A stretch of DNA of 64,000 bases from Bacteroidales bacterium (lineage in GTDB: Bacteria > Bacteroidota > Bacteroidia > Bacteroidales > WCHB1-69), in the NCBI GenBank assembly GCA_017649855.1, contig JAGCGA010000040.1, forward strand, positions 1 through 64,000, written 5' to 3'. The notes under the pieces are model-generated. The model was not told the DNA's origin. It saw nothing but the letters and a program-made list of their open reading frames with translations, and searched no databases. Each line of letters starts with the position of its first letter. The first letter of the stretch is position 1. A program made the translations under genes and the position numbers. Shown piece after piece: positions 29,137 through 37,468 of this stretch.

Positions 29137-29781
29137 ATGAAGAGACTACAGATCATCATATTTTTGTGCTTGACGTGGATGGTTGGATCAGCGCAGCAGA
29201 TTGCCTTGCTGAAGTATAATGGTGGTGGTGACTGGTACGCCAACCCCACTTCGCTGCCCAACCTGATTGCCTTCTGCAACCAGAACTTAGGGATGTCGTT
29301 AGACAGCAAACCCGCCACCGTGGAGGTCGGCAGCAGCGACATCTTCCAATATCCCTACGTACACATGACCGGCCACGGCAACGTGGTCTTCAGCGAATCC
29401 GAAGTGGCCAACCTGCGCATGTACCTGATGGCTGGCGGCTTTCTCCATGCCGACGACAACTACGGCATGTCCTCGTACATCCGTCGCGAGATGAAGAAGG
29501 TGTTTCCGGAGTTGGAGCTCGTGGAGTTGCCCTTCAACCATCCGATCTTCCATCAGAAGTACAACTTCCCGAACGGGCTGCCCAAGATTCACGAACACGA
29601 CAACAAGCCACCCCAAGCCTTTGCTCTTTTCTATGAGGGACGCATGGTCTTCCTCTTCACCTATGAGTGCGACTTAGGCGACGGCTGGGAAGACTTCGTC
29701 GTGCACAAAGACTCCGAGGCCACCCGCACCAAAGCCCTGCAGATGGGGGCGAACATCATACAGTATGTGTTTAGCTATTAG
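29137..29781 (+). CDS. DUF4159 secreted protein
   Basis: 214 residues with a signal peptide (about 1-19, ending GSAQ). The DUF4159 hallmarks are present: LKYNGGGDWYANPTSLPNL, PYVHMTGHGNVVFSE, LMAGGFLHADDNYGM and HPIFHQKYNFPNGLPKIH. The fold is thought to resemble a glutamine-amidotransferase-like/ThuA type; the biochemical role is unknown. It commonly sits with Bat-like vWA proteins, as here. Its entire 5' leader is a heptamer repeat, and its last codons and TAG stop form the first units of another heptamer repeat (29771-29812). Confidence 0.86.
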   Translation: MKRLQIIIFLCLTWMVGSAQQIALLKYNGGGDWYANPTSLPNLIAFCNQNLGMSLDSKPATVEVGSSDIFQYPYVHMTGHGNVVFSESEVANLRMYLMAGGFLHADDNYGMSSYIRREMKKVFPELELVELPFNHPIFHQKYNFPNGLPKIHEHDNKPPQAFALFYEGRMVFLFTYECDLGDGWEDFVVHKDSEATRTKALQMGANIIQYVFSY

Positions 29782-29812
29782 CTGTTGGCTGTTGGCCGTT
29801 AGCCATTAGCTA
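29771..29812. repeat. TTAGCNN/TTGGCNN heptamer repeat over the DUF4159 stop
   Basis: Six tandem 7-bp units (TTAGCTA, TTAGCTG, TTGGCTG, TTGGCCG, TTAGCCA, TTAGCTA). The terminal Ser-Tyr codons and the TAG stop (29779-29781) lie within units 1-2. Same word family as 35530-35571 and 37352-37386. Confidence 0.85.
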
Positions 29813-29851
29813 TATAGCCGTTAATCTTTCAAAATCTTAATTTCTTTGTTC

Positions 29852-30709
29852 ATGAAAAAAAATTTTATCATCACCATAATGCTGTTCCTCTGCGTGGGAA
29901 TCTCTTTCGCCCAGAAGGACACCATCACAGTCATCTCCTTCAACATCCGCTACAACAACCCTGGCGATGGCGACAACATCTGGGACAACCGCAAGGCTTC
30001 GGTGGTCAAGATGGTCGAGATGGAGCAGCCCGACTTCCTCTGCATCCAGGAGGCCTACATGGTACAGCTCAGCTATCTGTTGGACAAGCTGCCGGACTAT
30101 AAATACATCGGCGTGGGTCGTGACGACGGCAAGCAAGGTGGTGAGCATATGGCCATCCTCTACCGGGCTGACCGCTATGAGTGGTCATCACATGGCGACT
30201 TCTGGCTCAGCGAGACACCAGACGTTTGCTCCCGAGGCTGGGATGCCGCCTGCCACCGCATCGTGACATGGGGTTTCTTCAAAGACAAGAAGACCGGAAA
30301 ATATCTATACTGCTTCAACACGCACTTAGACCATGTGGGCGAGGTCGCCCGTTGCGAGTCTGTGAAGCTCATAACCAAACGCATCAAGCAAGATGCCCTC
30401 AACAAGAAATTCAACAAAGCTTTTGACAAGAAAGCTCCCATCTTCCTGACTGGCGACTTCAACTCCGGCATTGAGAGCGAGATCTTCGAACCGCTGAAGA
30501 AGATCTTGAGTCAGGCCCGCGAGGATGCACCCGTCACCGATCATCGTGGCACCTTCAACGGCTGGGGCAACGCGCCCAACAACATCGTCATCGACCACAT
30601 CTTCTACAAGAACGTCACCCCAATCCTCTTCCAGACCCTCGACTCAGACAAGTACGGCCGCTGGCTCATCTCCGACCACTACCCGGTGAAATGTGTGTTT
30701 GTGAGATAG
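29852..30709 (+). CDS. secreted endonuclease/exonuclease/phosphatase-family hydrolase
   Basis: 285 residues from ATG 29852 with a signal peptide (about 1-20, ending SFAQ). The EEP fold motifs occur in order: SFNIRYNN (Asn for metal), CIQEA (metal Glu), NTHLDH, LTGDFNSG (Asp-Asn) and SDHYPV (catalytic Asp-His). This superfamily includes DNases, sphingomyelinases and sugar-phosphate phosphatases; similar Bacteroidota proteins are usually annotated only at superfamily level. Export suggests a scavenging role for extracellular phosphodiesters (inference). It is 70 bp after the DUF4159 gene, with no obvious promoter between. Confidence 0.86.
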   Translation: MKKNFIITIMLFLCVGISFAQKDTITVISFNIRYNNPGDGDNIWDNRKASVVKMVEMEQPDFLCIQEAYMVQLSYLLDKLPDYKYIGVGRDDGKQGGEHMAILYRADRYEWSSHGDFWLSETPDVCSRGWDAACHRIVTWGFFKDKKTGKYLYCFNTHLDHVGEVARCESVKLITKRIKQDALNKKFNKAFDKKAPIFLTGDFNSGIESEIFEPLKKILSQAREDAPVTDHRGTFNGWGNAPNNIVIDHIFYKNVTPILFQTLDSDKYGRWLISDHYPVKCVFVR

Positions 30710-30783
30710 TTACTCCTCTGTTTTTGTTAACATGATGATTATAAAAAAAAGCCAGGAGCAGCATTATTATCTATAAAAAATAG

Positions 30784-30791
30784 TATATTTG
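30784..30791 (+). promoter_or_regulatory. -7 box of pyrE
   Basis: TATATTTG, 22 bp before the pyrE ATG, in an AT-rich gap of about 100 bp. Confidence 0.55.
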
Positions 30792-30813
30792 CCGCCTGCT
30801 AATTATATATAAT

Positions 30814-31368
30814 ATGGTAATAGATGAATTAAAACAATCAGAAGCATTACTGGAAGGACATTTTCTGCTCTCTTCCGGACGTCATAGTGACCGTTATTGT
30901 CAATGTGCTAAACTGTTACAATATCCCGATCGGGCCGAGCGCGTCATCAAAGTCATCGCTGAGCAGGTCAAAGACCTGAACATCGACATGGTGGTGGGAC
31001 CGGCTATGGGCGGCATCATCGTAGCCTACGAGCTGGGCCGTCAGCTGGGCAAGCCCGCCATCTTCACCGAGCGGGTGGACAATATCATGACCCTGCGTCG
31101 TGGCTTTGAGGTGAAACCCGGCCAACGCCTCCTCATCACCGAGGATGTGGTCACCACCGGAAAATCCTCCCTGGAGACCATTGAAGTGCTCAAGTCCTTC
31201 GGCGCCGAAGTGATCGGCATCGCCTGTCTGGTGGACCGCAGCGCCAACGCACTGCCCTACCCCGTCTATAGCGCCACCAAACTGAACATCCAGAGCTGGG
31301 AAGCCGACGAGTGCCCGCTCTGCAAGGAAGGCAAGCCCTACGTCAAGCCCGGCAGCAGAAAATTCTAA
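30814..31368 (+). CDS. pyrE: orotate phosphoribosyltransferase
   Basis: 184 residues. It joins orotate to PRPP to give OMP in pyrimidine synthesis. The start ([18 protein letters not shown]) and [14 protein letters not shown] segments are characteristic. The PRPP-binding motif is [13 protein letters not shown], and the C-terminus carries a Cys pair (CPLCKEG) found in the group of OPRTs common to many anaerobes. Single-gene transcription unit: own -7 box upstream, and a separate promoter for atpH 29 bp after its stop. No other pyr gene nearby. Confidence 0.94.
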   Translation: MVIDELKQSEALLEGHFLLSSGRHSDRYCQCAKLLQYPDRAERVIKVIAEQVKDLNIDMVVGPAMGGIIVAYELGRQLGKPAIFTERVDNIMTLRRGFEVKPGQRLLITEDVVTTGKSSLETIEVLKSFGAEVIGIACLVDRSANALPYPVYSATKLNIQSWEADECPLCKEGKPYVKPGSRKF

Positions 31369-31397
31369 GTGTTCGAATGACACACGCATTTTTTTTA

Positions 31398-31405
31398 TAT
31401 CTTTG
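31398..31405 (+). promoter_or_regulatory. -7 box of the atpHAG operon
   Basis: TATCTTTG 21 bp before the atpH ATG; TTCG lies 22 bp further upstream as an approximate -33 element. Confidence 0.62.
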
Positions 31406-31426
31406 CGACCGTTTTAAAAGACGATA

Positions 31427-31984
31427 ATGAAGAATCCTAAAGTAGCAAGCAGATACGCCAAAGCATTGTACGACTATGCTAGCGAAAACCACGAGATAGA
31501 AGCCGTCCGGGATGAACTCCTTCAAATCATCCAAGTGCTGAAGGAGAACCAGGAACTGCAAATCGTATTGAACAGCCCTGTCATCGTGCCTTCCAAAAAG
31601 CACACTATCTTCACACAGGTTTTTTCAGACATACTCAGCAAGACCTCTTTCAACTTCTTGGATGTCATCATCAAAAAGAAGAGAGAGCCCGCCATTGCCA
31701 CCATCTGTGAGGAGTACATCAAGCTGTACAATCAGGCGCACAACATCAAGGTTGCCAAACTGACCACCGCTCAACCGCTTAGCGAAGAGCTCGTGGACAA
31801 GATCAGAGGCATCCTGGAGGAGAAGACTCAAAGCACCATCGAGATCCAACAGGTGGTGGACCCCAACATCATCGGGGGCATCCTCATCAAGTTCGACGAC
31901 TACTTCATCGATGCCAGCATCCTCTCTAAGATCAACAAGCTGAGACAGGAGTTCGCACACAACATTTATCAAGTTAACTATTAA
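31427..31984 (+). CDS. atpH: F1Fo ATP synthase subunit delta (OSCP)
   Basis: 185 residues. It is the peripheral-stalk subunit that joins F1 to Fo. The N-terminal six-helix domain begins [16 protein letters not shown], and the C-terminal half has the family motif around [33 protein letters not shown]. It is the first gene of an H-A-G set and has its own promoter. In many Bacteroidota the Fo genes atpB, E and F directly precede atpH; here pyrE does, so the Fo and beta/epsilon genes must lie elsewhere. Confidence 0.93.
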   Translation: MKNPKVASRYAKALYDYASENHEIEAVRDELLQIIQVLKENQELQIVLNSPVIVPSKKHTIFTQVFSDILSKTSFNFLDVIIKKKREPAIATICEEYIKLYNQAHNIKVAKLTTAQPLSEELVDKIRGILEEKTQSTIEIQQVVDPNIIGGILIKFDDYFIDASILSKINKLRQEFAHNIYQVNY

Positions 31985-31998
31985 TTGCAAAAACATAT

Positions 31999-33597
31999 AT
32001 GGCAGAAATTAAACCATCCGAAGTAACCTCCATACTTCGTCAACAACTACAGAATGTAAATTTGAAGACCGAAATGGAAGAGACCGGCACCGTCCTCCTG
32101 GTGGGTGACGGCATTGCCCGTGTCTATGGCCTGCAGAATGTCCGTTCCGGCGAGCTGGTCACCTTTGAGACCATGTCGGGTGCCGACAACATCACGGGTA
32201 TCGCCTTGAACCTGGAGGAAGACAACGTGGGTGTCGTCTTGTTAGGCGACTCCAAGAGTCTGAATGAGGGCGACATCTGCAAACGTACCGGCCGTATCGC
32301 TTCCATCAAGGTAGGTGAAGGCTTGTTGGGCCGTGTCATCAACACCTTGGGCGAGCCTATCGACGGCAAAGGAGCCATCGAGGGTGAGCTTTGCGAGATG
32401 CCCATCGAGCGCAAGGCCCCTGGCGTCATCTTCCGTCAGCCGGTGAAAGAGCCGTTGCAGACGGGCCTCAAGGCTGTGGACGCCATGATCCCCATCGGTC
32501 GCGGCCAGCGTGAGCTGATCATCGGCGACCGTCAGACGGGTAAGACCGCCATCGCCTTGGACACCATCATCAACCAGAAAGAGTTTTACGAGCAGGGCAA
32601 CCCTGTATATTGCATCTACGTAGCTGTTGGCCAAAAGGGCTCTTCCGTGGCCTCCATCGTGAAGACCTTGACCGAGCGTGGCGCCATGCCGTACACCATC
32701 GTGGTCACGGCCACTGCCTCCGACGCTGCTGCTATGCAGTTCTACGCACCCTTCGCAGGTGCCGCCATCGGCGAGTACTTCCGCGACACCGGCCGCAGCG
32801 CCCTCATCATCTACGACGACCTCTCTAAACAGGCCGTCGCCTATCGTGAGGTCTCCCTGCTGCTCCGCCGTCCGCCCGGACGTGAAGCCTACCCCGGCGA
32901 TGTCTTCTACCTGCACTCCCGTCTGCTGGAGAGAGCTGCCAAGATCATCGAGTCCGATGAGATTGCCGCCAAGATGAACGACCTGCCCGCAAGCCTGAAG
33001 GGCAAGGTGAAAGGCGGCGGCTCCCTGACTGCCCTGCCCATCATCGAGACGCAGGCCGGTGACGTGTCCGCCTACATCCCTACCAACGTGATCTCCATCA
33101 CCGATGGTCAGATCTTCTTGGAGACCTCCCTCTTCAACGCCGGTGTGCGCCCCGCTATCAACGTCGGTATCTCCGTGTCCCGCGTCGGTGGTAACGCCCA
33201 GATCAAGTCTATGAAGAAGGTGGCGGGAACCCTGAAACTCGACCAGGCACAATACCGCGAGATGGAGTCCTTCGCCAAGTTCGGCTCCGACGTGGACGCA
33301 GCCACGCAATATGTGCTCGACAAGGGCGCCCGCAACGTGGAGATCCTGAAACAACCGCAATACACGCCCTACAAGGTGGAAGAACAGATCGCCATCATCT
33401 TCTGCGGCTCCAAAGGCCTGCTTCAGAATGTGCCCATCGCCGACATCCGCAAGTTCGAGATCTCCTTCCTGAACTACATGCACGACCATCATGAGGACGT
33501 GTTAGGCGTATTGCGCTCCGGCAAGATTGACGATGAAACCATGAAACAACTGGAAAATGCCTGCGCCGAAGTGGTCAAATCATTTGAAGTGAGATAA
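31999..33597 (+). CDS. atpA: F1Fo ATP synthase subunit alpha
   Basis: 532 residues. Regulatory nucleotide-binding subunit of F1. Walker A is GDRQTGKT at 176-183; other landmarks are the [10 protein letters not shown]-terminal beta-barrel motif, [71 protein letters not shown] and the arginine-finger region [10 protein letters not shown]. Fourteen bases after atpH and two bases before atpG, so clearly one operon. Full length and intact. Confidence 0.98.
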   Translation: MAEIKPSEVTSILRQQLQNVNLKTEMEETGTVLLVGDGIARVYGLQNVRSGELVTFETMSGADNITGIALNLEEDNVGVVLLGDSKSLNEGDICKRTGRIASIKVGEGLLGRVINTLGEPIDGKGAIEGELCEMPIERKAPGVIFRQPVKEPLQTGLKAVDAMIPIGRGQRELIIGDRQTGKTAIALDTIINQKEFYEQGNPVYCIYVAVGQKGSSVASIVKTLTERGAMPYTIVVTATASDAAAMQFYAPFAGAAIGEYFRDTGRSALIIYDDLSKQAVAYREVSLLLRRPPGREAYPGDVFYLHSRLLERAAKIIESDEIAAKMNDLPASLKGKVKGGGSLTALPIIETQAGDVSAYIPTNVISITDGQIFLETSLFNAGVRPAINVGISVSRVGGNAQIKSMKKVAGTLKLDQAQYREMESFAKFGSDVDAATQYVLDKGARNVEILKQPQYTPYKVEEQIAIIFCGSKGLLQNVPIADIRKFEISFLNYMHDHHEDVLGVLRSGKIDDETMKQLENACAEVVKSFEVR

Positions 33598-33599
33598 TT

Positions 33600-34478
33600 A
33601 TGGGAAACCTCAAAGAAATACGAACCCGCATCAGCTCCATTGAGTCCACGCAGAAGATCACCAGCTCTATGAAACTGGTCTCTGCTGCCAAGTTGAGACG
33701 TGCCCAGAGCTCCATCCAGTATCTGCGCCCCTACTCTGAAAAACTCAATGAGATCCTGGGAGATCTTTCCACCGCTTCCGCCTCTTTGGAGAACATGCCG
33801 CTCTTTGAGCAGCGCTCCCCGGAGAAGGTCGTCTTGGTGGTCATCACCTCCAACAAAGGACTTTGCGGCGCCTTCAACGCCAACATCGTGAAGGCTGTCA
33901 ACCACCTCGTAGAGTCACAATACACCGAACAGTTCAAAGCCGGCAACCTGCAACTGATCTGTTTGGGCAAGAAGGGACGTGAACAGCTGTCCCGCCTCTA
34001 CCCTGTCATGCAGAGCAACGAAGCCCTCATCGACAACCCCGACTTCACGGAGGTGTCGGCTATCTGCGACCAGCTGACACAGCAATTCCTGAAGGGTGAA
34101 ATCGACAAGGTGGACATCGTCTACAACCAGTTCCTGAATGCTGCCACGCAACGGGTTACGGTAGAACCGTTCCTGCCCATCACCAATATAGCCAGCGAGC
34201 AGGAGACCGCCTCCAGCAACGACTACATCATCGAACCGTCGCCGCAAGAGGTGCTGGAAGAACTGATCCCGAAGATCATGCGCACACAGCTGTACAAGAC
34301 CCTGTGCGACTCCATCGCCTCCGAGCACGGCGCCCGCATGATCTCCATGACCAAAGCCACCGACAACGCCACGGAGATCTTACGCGACCTGAAGTTGAAG
34401 TACAACAACGCCCGCCAGTCCTCCATCACCAACGAACTGATCGAAATCGTCAGCGGTGCAGAAGCTCTGAAAGGCTAA
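33600..34478 (+). CDS. atpG: F1Fo ATP synthase subunit gamma
   Basis: 292 residues. Central rotor shaft of F1. The N-terminal helix (GNLKEIRTRISSIESTQKITSSMKLVSAAKLRRAQ) and the C-terminal helix (SEHGARMISMTKATDNATEILRDLKLKYNNARQSSITNELIEIVSGAEAL) are both typical. It starts two bases after atpA. A hairpin at 34501-34524 follows and then a 34-bp tandem repeat, so the operon ends here; atpD and atpC are not in the window. Confidence 0.97.
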   Translation: MGNLKEIRTRISSIESTQKITSSMKLVSAAKLRRAQSSIQYLRPYSEKLNEILGDLSTASASLENMPLFEQRSPEKVVLVVITSNKGLCGAFNANIVKAVNHLVESQYTEQFKAGNLQLICLGKKGREQLSRLYPVMQSNEALIDNPDFTEVSAICDQLTQQFLKGEIDKVDIVYNQFLNAATQRVTVEPFLPITNIASEQETASSNDYIIEPSPQEVLEELIPKIMRTQLYKTLCDSIASEHGARMISMTKATDNATEILRDLKLKYNNARQSSITNELIEIVSGAEALKG

Positions 34479-34500
34479 ATCGGTTGATTGTCAAACCATT

Positions 34501-34524
34501 AAAGGCCCCCTCTCGGAGGCCTTT
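34501..34524 (+). terminator. terminator of the atpHAG operon
   Basis: AAAGGCC (34501-34507) pairs with GGCCTTT (34518-34524), with a possible inner stem CCTC/GAGG-like, followed by ATTATTTT. It starts 22 bp after the atpG stop. Confidence 0.7.
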
Positions 34525-34550
34525 ATTATTTTACACACTTTCATCATCAA

Positions 34551-34703
34551 CTCTTTGTGCCCTTCGTGCCCTTCGTGGTTATTCTATCTTTGTGTCCTTT
34601 GTGCCTTTGTGGTTATTCTATCTTTGTGCCCTTCGTGCCTTTGTGGTTATCCTATCTTTGTGTCCTTTGTGCCTTTGTGGTTTTCTGTCTTCGTGGTTTC
34701 AGT
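34551..34703. repeat. 34-bp tandem repeat built from a 9-bp word
   Basis: The segment GGTTATTCTATCTTTGTG recurs at 34577, 34611 and 34645 with a last degenerate copy at 34679: spacing is 34 bp each time. Between these marks the sequence is made of CTTYGTGCC/CTTTGTGTC nonamers. Any translation (LCVLCAF... type) is an artefact of the repeat. It reaches to the 3' end of the convergent DUF2807 gene. Confidence 0.88.
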
Positions 34704-35475
34704 ACTCCACCACCTCCGAATCCCCAAAAATCTCCACCAGTCCGCCTCCATCGGCAGAGACCCACGTGGTGACGCTGACATTCACATAGATCCTTCCCAG
34801 ACCATTCAGCTTGACGTTGGCCCGTTCCGCCTGCAGGTCTGTGGCATTGATGTCGCCTGCACCTGTATTGTTGACACGCAAGTTCGACGTCCAGCCCGTG
34901 ACTTCCATATATCCCTCCCCCTCGCTCTCAATCTCCACACTGCCGGCTTCACAATCGACATGAACGGTTCCGGACGAACGGTTCCGGATTCTCACCTTGG
35001 CAGAGGCATACATATCCTCGTATGGTTCGAAAAAGAGGAACAGACTCCCCTCTCCCGCATTGTCGGCATAGAAAGTGGATCCCGACAAGGCCCCCAAATC
35101 CATCACCCCTGGACCATCGTTACATGCCTCCACCAGGAAAGGGGCATAGACCACAATCCTGTACTTGTCTGAAGCATGCATGGTGACCGTCCCTTTCAGA
35201 TATATTTTCAGCACACCCTTCTCCACTTCAGTCGCCACCTGCGGAATCAAAGACTCCTCCATCTCCACAACCACTCTGTACTGCTGTCCCTGCACATATC
35301 GGATGTCGAGAAACGAACGATTGTAGATGGAGTTAAACGCTGGCACAGTCCGTCTCTCCGTAACCTGCCGGGCATTCGCCATGCCTAAACAGAGAAAGAG
35401 CAACCCCAACAGCCAAAAGTTCTTGCGATTCCGCTTACAATATATGTATATAGCTTTCATCATGAATCCCAGCAA
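34699..35475 (-). CDS. DUF2807 secreted protein (head-GIN adhesin-like)
   Basis: Up to 258 residues. The annotated start is ATG 35475, but it is only a few bases from the probable transcription start; the internal ATGs at 35463 or 35460 (MKAIYIYCKRN) are equally plausible. A signal peptide follows (WLLGLLFLCLGMANA). The mature part is a DUF2807 right-handed beta-helix-like domain: FNSIYNRSFLDIRYVQGQ at the front, then repeated short strands with G/N turns (MDLGALSGSTFYADNAG, VNNTGAGDINATDLQAERANVKLNGLG). Such proteins are usually called putative auto-transporter adhesin heads in Bacteroidota; no activity is known. Confidence 0.82.
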   Translation of the reverse strand: MLGFMMKAIYIYCKRNRKNFWLLGLLFLCLGMANARQVTERRTVPAFNSIYNRSFLDIRYVQGQQYRVVVEMEESLIPQVATEVEKGVLKIYLKGTVTMHASDKYRIVVYAPFLVEACNDGPGVMDLGALSGSTFYADNAGEGSLFLFFEPYEDMYASAKVRIRNRSSGTVHVDCEAGSVEIESEGEGYMEVTGWTSNLRVNNTGAGDINATDLQAERANVKLNGLGRIYVNVSVTTWVSADGGGLVEIFGDSEVVEY

Positions 35476-35486
35476 ATAATGGAGAG

Positions 35487-35494
35487 CAAAGATA
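35487..35494 (-). promoter_or_regulatory. -7 box of the DUF2807 gene
   Basis: CAAAGATA on the plus strand, i.e. TATCTTTG toward the gene. Its closeness to ATG 35475 suggests translation starts at a later ATG. Confidence 0.55.
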
Positions 35495-35529
35495 TACTTT
35501 TTTTGAAATCAAGATGAAAGGGAGCAGAT

Positions 35530-35571
35530 AATGGCTAATGGCCAATAGCTAATGGCTAATAGCTAACTGCC
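35530..35571. repeat. AATGGCT heptamer repeat
   Basis: Six tandem units of exactly 7 bp (AATGGCT, AATGGCC, AATAGCT, AATGGCT, AATAGCT, AACTGCC) between two divergent genes. It is the complement of the TTAGC/TTGGC word found at 29771 and 37352. Confidence 0.85.
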
Positions 35572-35616
35572 AGAACCTCTTTCTTAAAAAATGTGAATAA
35601 CTACGCCAAAAAAATG

Positions 35617-35624
35617 TATATTTG
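35617..35624 (+). promoter_or_regulatory. -7 box of the GH3-family gene
   Basis: TATATTTG 36 bp before ATG 35661. An in-frame TTG at 35622 lies inside the box, which rules it out as a start. Confidence 0.6.
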
Positions 35625-35660
35625 CCGCTTCATTTCAGTACTAACCAAATATTATCGAAA

Positions 35661-37355
35661 ATGGAATTGAAAAGAATGTTGGTTGCCAACGCGCTGTTGG
35701 GCATGGCAGGCGGAATCCAATACCGCAGTTTGAAGAAAGCCACCAAGAATCCCAGGCTTTCCAGTGAACAGACATTAAGAAACATTTTGATGTATGCCAA
35801 AGACACGGTCTATGGCAAAGAGCATGACTTCGACTATATCTTACAAGCTCCGAATGACACGGAATTATACAAGCGCTATCAGGAAAAAGTCAAGGTAAAC
35901 GATTACGAGGATCTGCGTCCCTACGTGGAGCGTCACAAACATGGTGAGGCTAACATTCTGTTCCCGGGCAAGCCGATCCTTTATGCCACCACCTCCGGCA
36001 CGACCTCTGAGCCGAAGTGGATACCCATCACGCAGGAGTATCTGAGCAACATCTACGGCAAGATGACCAAGGTATGGCTCTACAACTTCATCCAGAACAA
36101 GCACAAAGTCTTCAGCGGCAAGATCCTGTCCATCGTAGGAAAGGTTATCGAAGGCTATGCGCCCGACGGCACCGTCTTCGGTTCCGTGTCCGGCGTCACC
36201 CAACGCGACTGTCCCAACTTTGTGAAGGTGCTCTACTCCAACCCGCAGTGTGTTTACAGCATCGCCGACTACAATGCCCGCTACTATGTGCTCATGCGTA
36301 TGGGCATCGAGCAGGACATCACGCTCATCGTGACTGCCAACCCTTCCACCATTGTGGAGTTGCAGAACAACGTTAACAAGTTTTATGACGAGTATGTGAA
36401 CGACATCGAGCACGGAACTCTGAAGGCCGACTTGAACATCGATCCGGAGATCCGTGCGGAGATAGAGGCTTGTCTGAAGCCCAACCCGGAGCGTGCAGCC
36501 GAATTGCGCGCCATGAAGGCGAAGTATGGGAAAGTACTCCCCAAGCACTACTGGCCTAACCTTCAGATTCTCAACACCTGGAAATGCGGCAACACGAAAG
36601 TCTATCTCGACAAGTTCAAAGATTCTTACCCCGAGACCATGCTGCATCAGGAGTTTGGCTATTTTGCCTCTGAATGCCGTTTCGGATTAGTAATGGACGA
36701 CACCAACAACACCGTGCTCTTCCCCCATTTCCACTACTACGAGTTCATCGACGAAGCCGACCTCGACAACCCGAACCCCACCTACCTGCAACTGCACGAA
36801 CTCCAAGAAGGCAAGCGCTATTGCCCGTTTGTGACCACCTTCGCCGGCCTCTATCGTTATAACATGAACGACCTGTTAGAGGTAGGCCCCAACTTCCAGA
36901 ACACCCCGACCGTGCATCTCATCCAAAAAGTGAACGGCATTGTCACCATCACTGGTGAGAAGTTACACGAGCGGCAGTTCATCGAGGCCGTACACGAGGC
37001 TGAGAAAGAGACTGGACTGAAAACCCGCTTCTTCATTGGCTTTGCCGACCTGAACATCCTCGGATATCAATTCTACTATGAATTCGAGGATCAGAGTATC
37101 ACCCAGGAGCAGGCAGAGAAGTTCACCGAGAAGGTGGATGAGATCCTGATGCGTATCAACGTGGAGTACAAGACCAAGCGCGACTCCCTGCGTTTGAAGA
37201 TGCCGTTGACGCACCGCATGATCCCTGAATCCTTCGAGACCTTCAAGGCACAATGCATCGCCGAGGGCGCCCGCGACGGCCAGTTCAAACTCCAGCTGCT
37301 CATGCAAGATGAGAAACGCCACGAGAAATTCAAGAAGTTAGTGCTAGAGAATTAG
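35661..37355 (+). CDS. GH3 auxin-responsive-promoter family acyl-adenylating enzyme
   Basis: 564 residues from ATG 35661 (MELKRMLVANALLGMAGG). The family is the ANL-superfamily GH3 group, known in plants for joining amino acids to jasmonate or auxin. Motifs seen: the phosphate loop ATTSGTTSEPKWIPIT (about 110-125), the middle FGYFASECRFG, and FAGLYRYNMNDLLEVGPNFQNTPTVHLIQKVNGIVTITGEKLHERQ, which holds the hinge and ATP ribose contacts. Bacteroidota genomes often contain such a gene, but the acid substrate and amine partner are unknown. It is a single-gene unit with its own promoter and a terminator (37409). Its TAG stop is part of a heptamer repeat. Confidence 0.86.
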   Translation: MELKRMLVANALLGMAGGIQYRSLKKATKNPRLSSEQTLRNILMYAKDTVYGKEHDFDYILQAPNDTELYKRYQEKVKVNDYEDLRPYVERHKHGEANILFPGKPILYATTSGTTSEPKWIPITQEYLSNIYGKMTKVWLYNFIQNKHKVFSGKILSIVGKVIEGYAPDGTVFGSVSGVTQRDCPNFVKVLYSNPQCVYSIADYNARYYVLMRMGIEQDITLIVTANPSTIVELQNNVNKFYDEYVNDIEHGTLKADLNIDPEIRAEIEACLKPNPERAAELRAMKAKYGKVLPKHYWPNLQILNTWKCGNTKVYLDKFKDSYPETMLHQEFGYFASECRFGLVMDDTNNTVLFPHFHYYEFIDEADLDNPNPTYLQLHELQEGKRYCPFVTTFAGLYRYNMNDLLEVGPNFQNTPTVHLIQKVNGIVTITGEKLHERQFIEAVHEAEKETGLKTRFFIGFADLNILGYQFYYEFEDQSITQEQAEKFTEKVDEILMRINVEYKTKRDSLRLKMPLTHRMIPESFETFKAQCIAEGARDGQFKLQLLMQDEKRHEKFKKLVLEN

Positions 37356-37386
37356 CCGTTAGCCTTTGGCTATTGGCTTTTAGCTA
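37352..37386. repeat. TTAGCCG heptamer repeat over the GH3-gene stop
   Basis: Five tandem 7-bp units (TTAGCCG, TTAGCCT, TTGGCTA, TTGGCTT, TTAGCTA). The TAG stop (37353-37355) is bases 2-4 of unit 1. Confidence 0.85.
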
Positions 37387-37408
37387 ATAACCGACAACGG
37401 ACAAACCA

Positions 37409-37442
37409 AAAGAGGGACCGCGCCATAGCACGATCCCTCTTT
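37409..37442. terminator. bidirectional terminator between GH3 gene and kamE
   Basis: AAAGAGGGA (37409-37417) pairs with TCCCTCTTT (37434-37442), with an 8-T run on the plus strand and A-rich sequence on the other side, so it can serve both convergent genes. Confidence 0.8.
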
Positions 37443-37468
37443 TTTTAGGATGCAATTAAAACCCACGA

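Noticed and set aside
32242..33492. 416-codon minus-strand frame across atpA
   Set aside because: Antisense shadow; low-complexity Gly/Asp/His translation.
34304..34789. Cys/Leu-rich peptides such as LCVLCAF repeats
   Set aside because: Translation of the 34-bp tandem repeat, not a gene.
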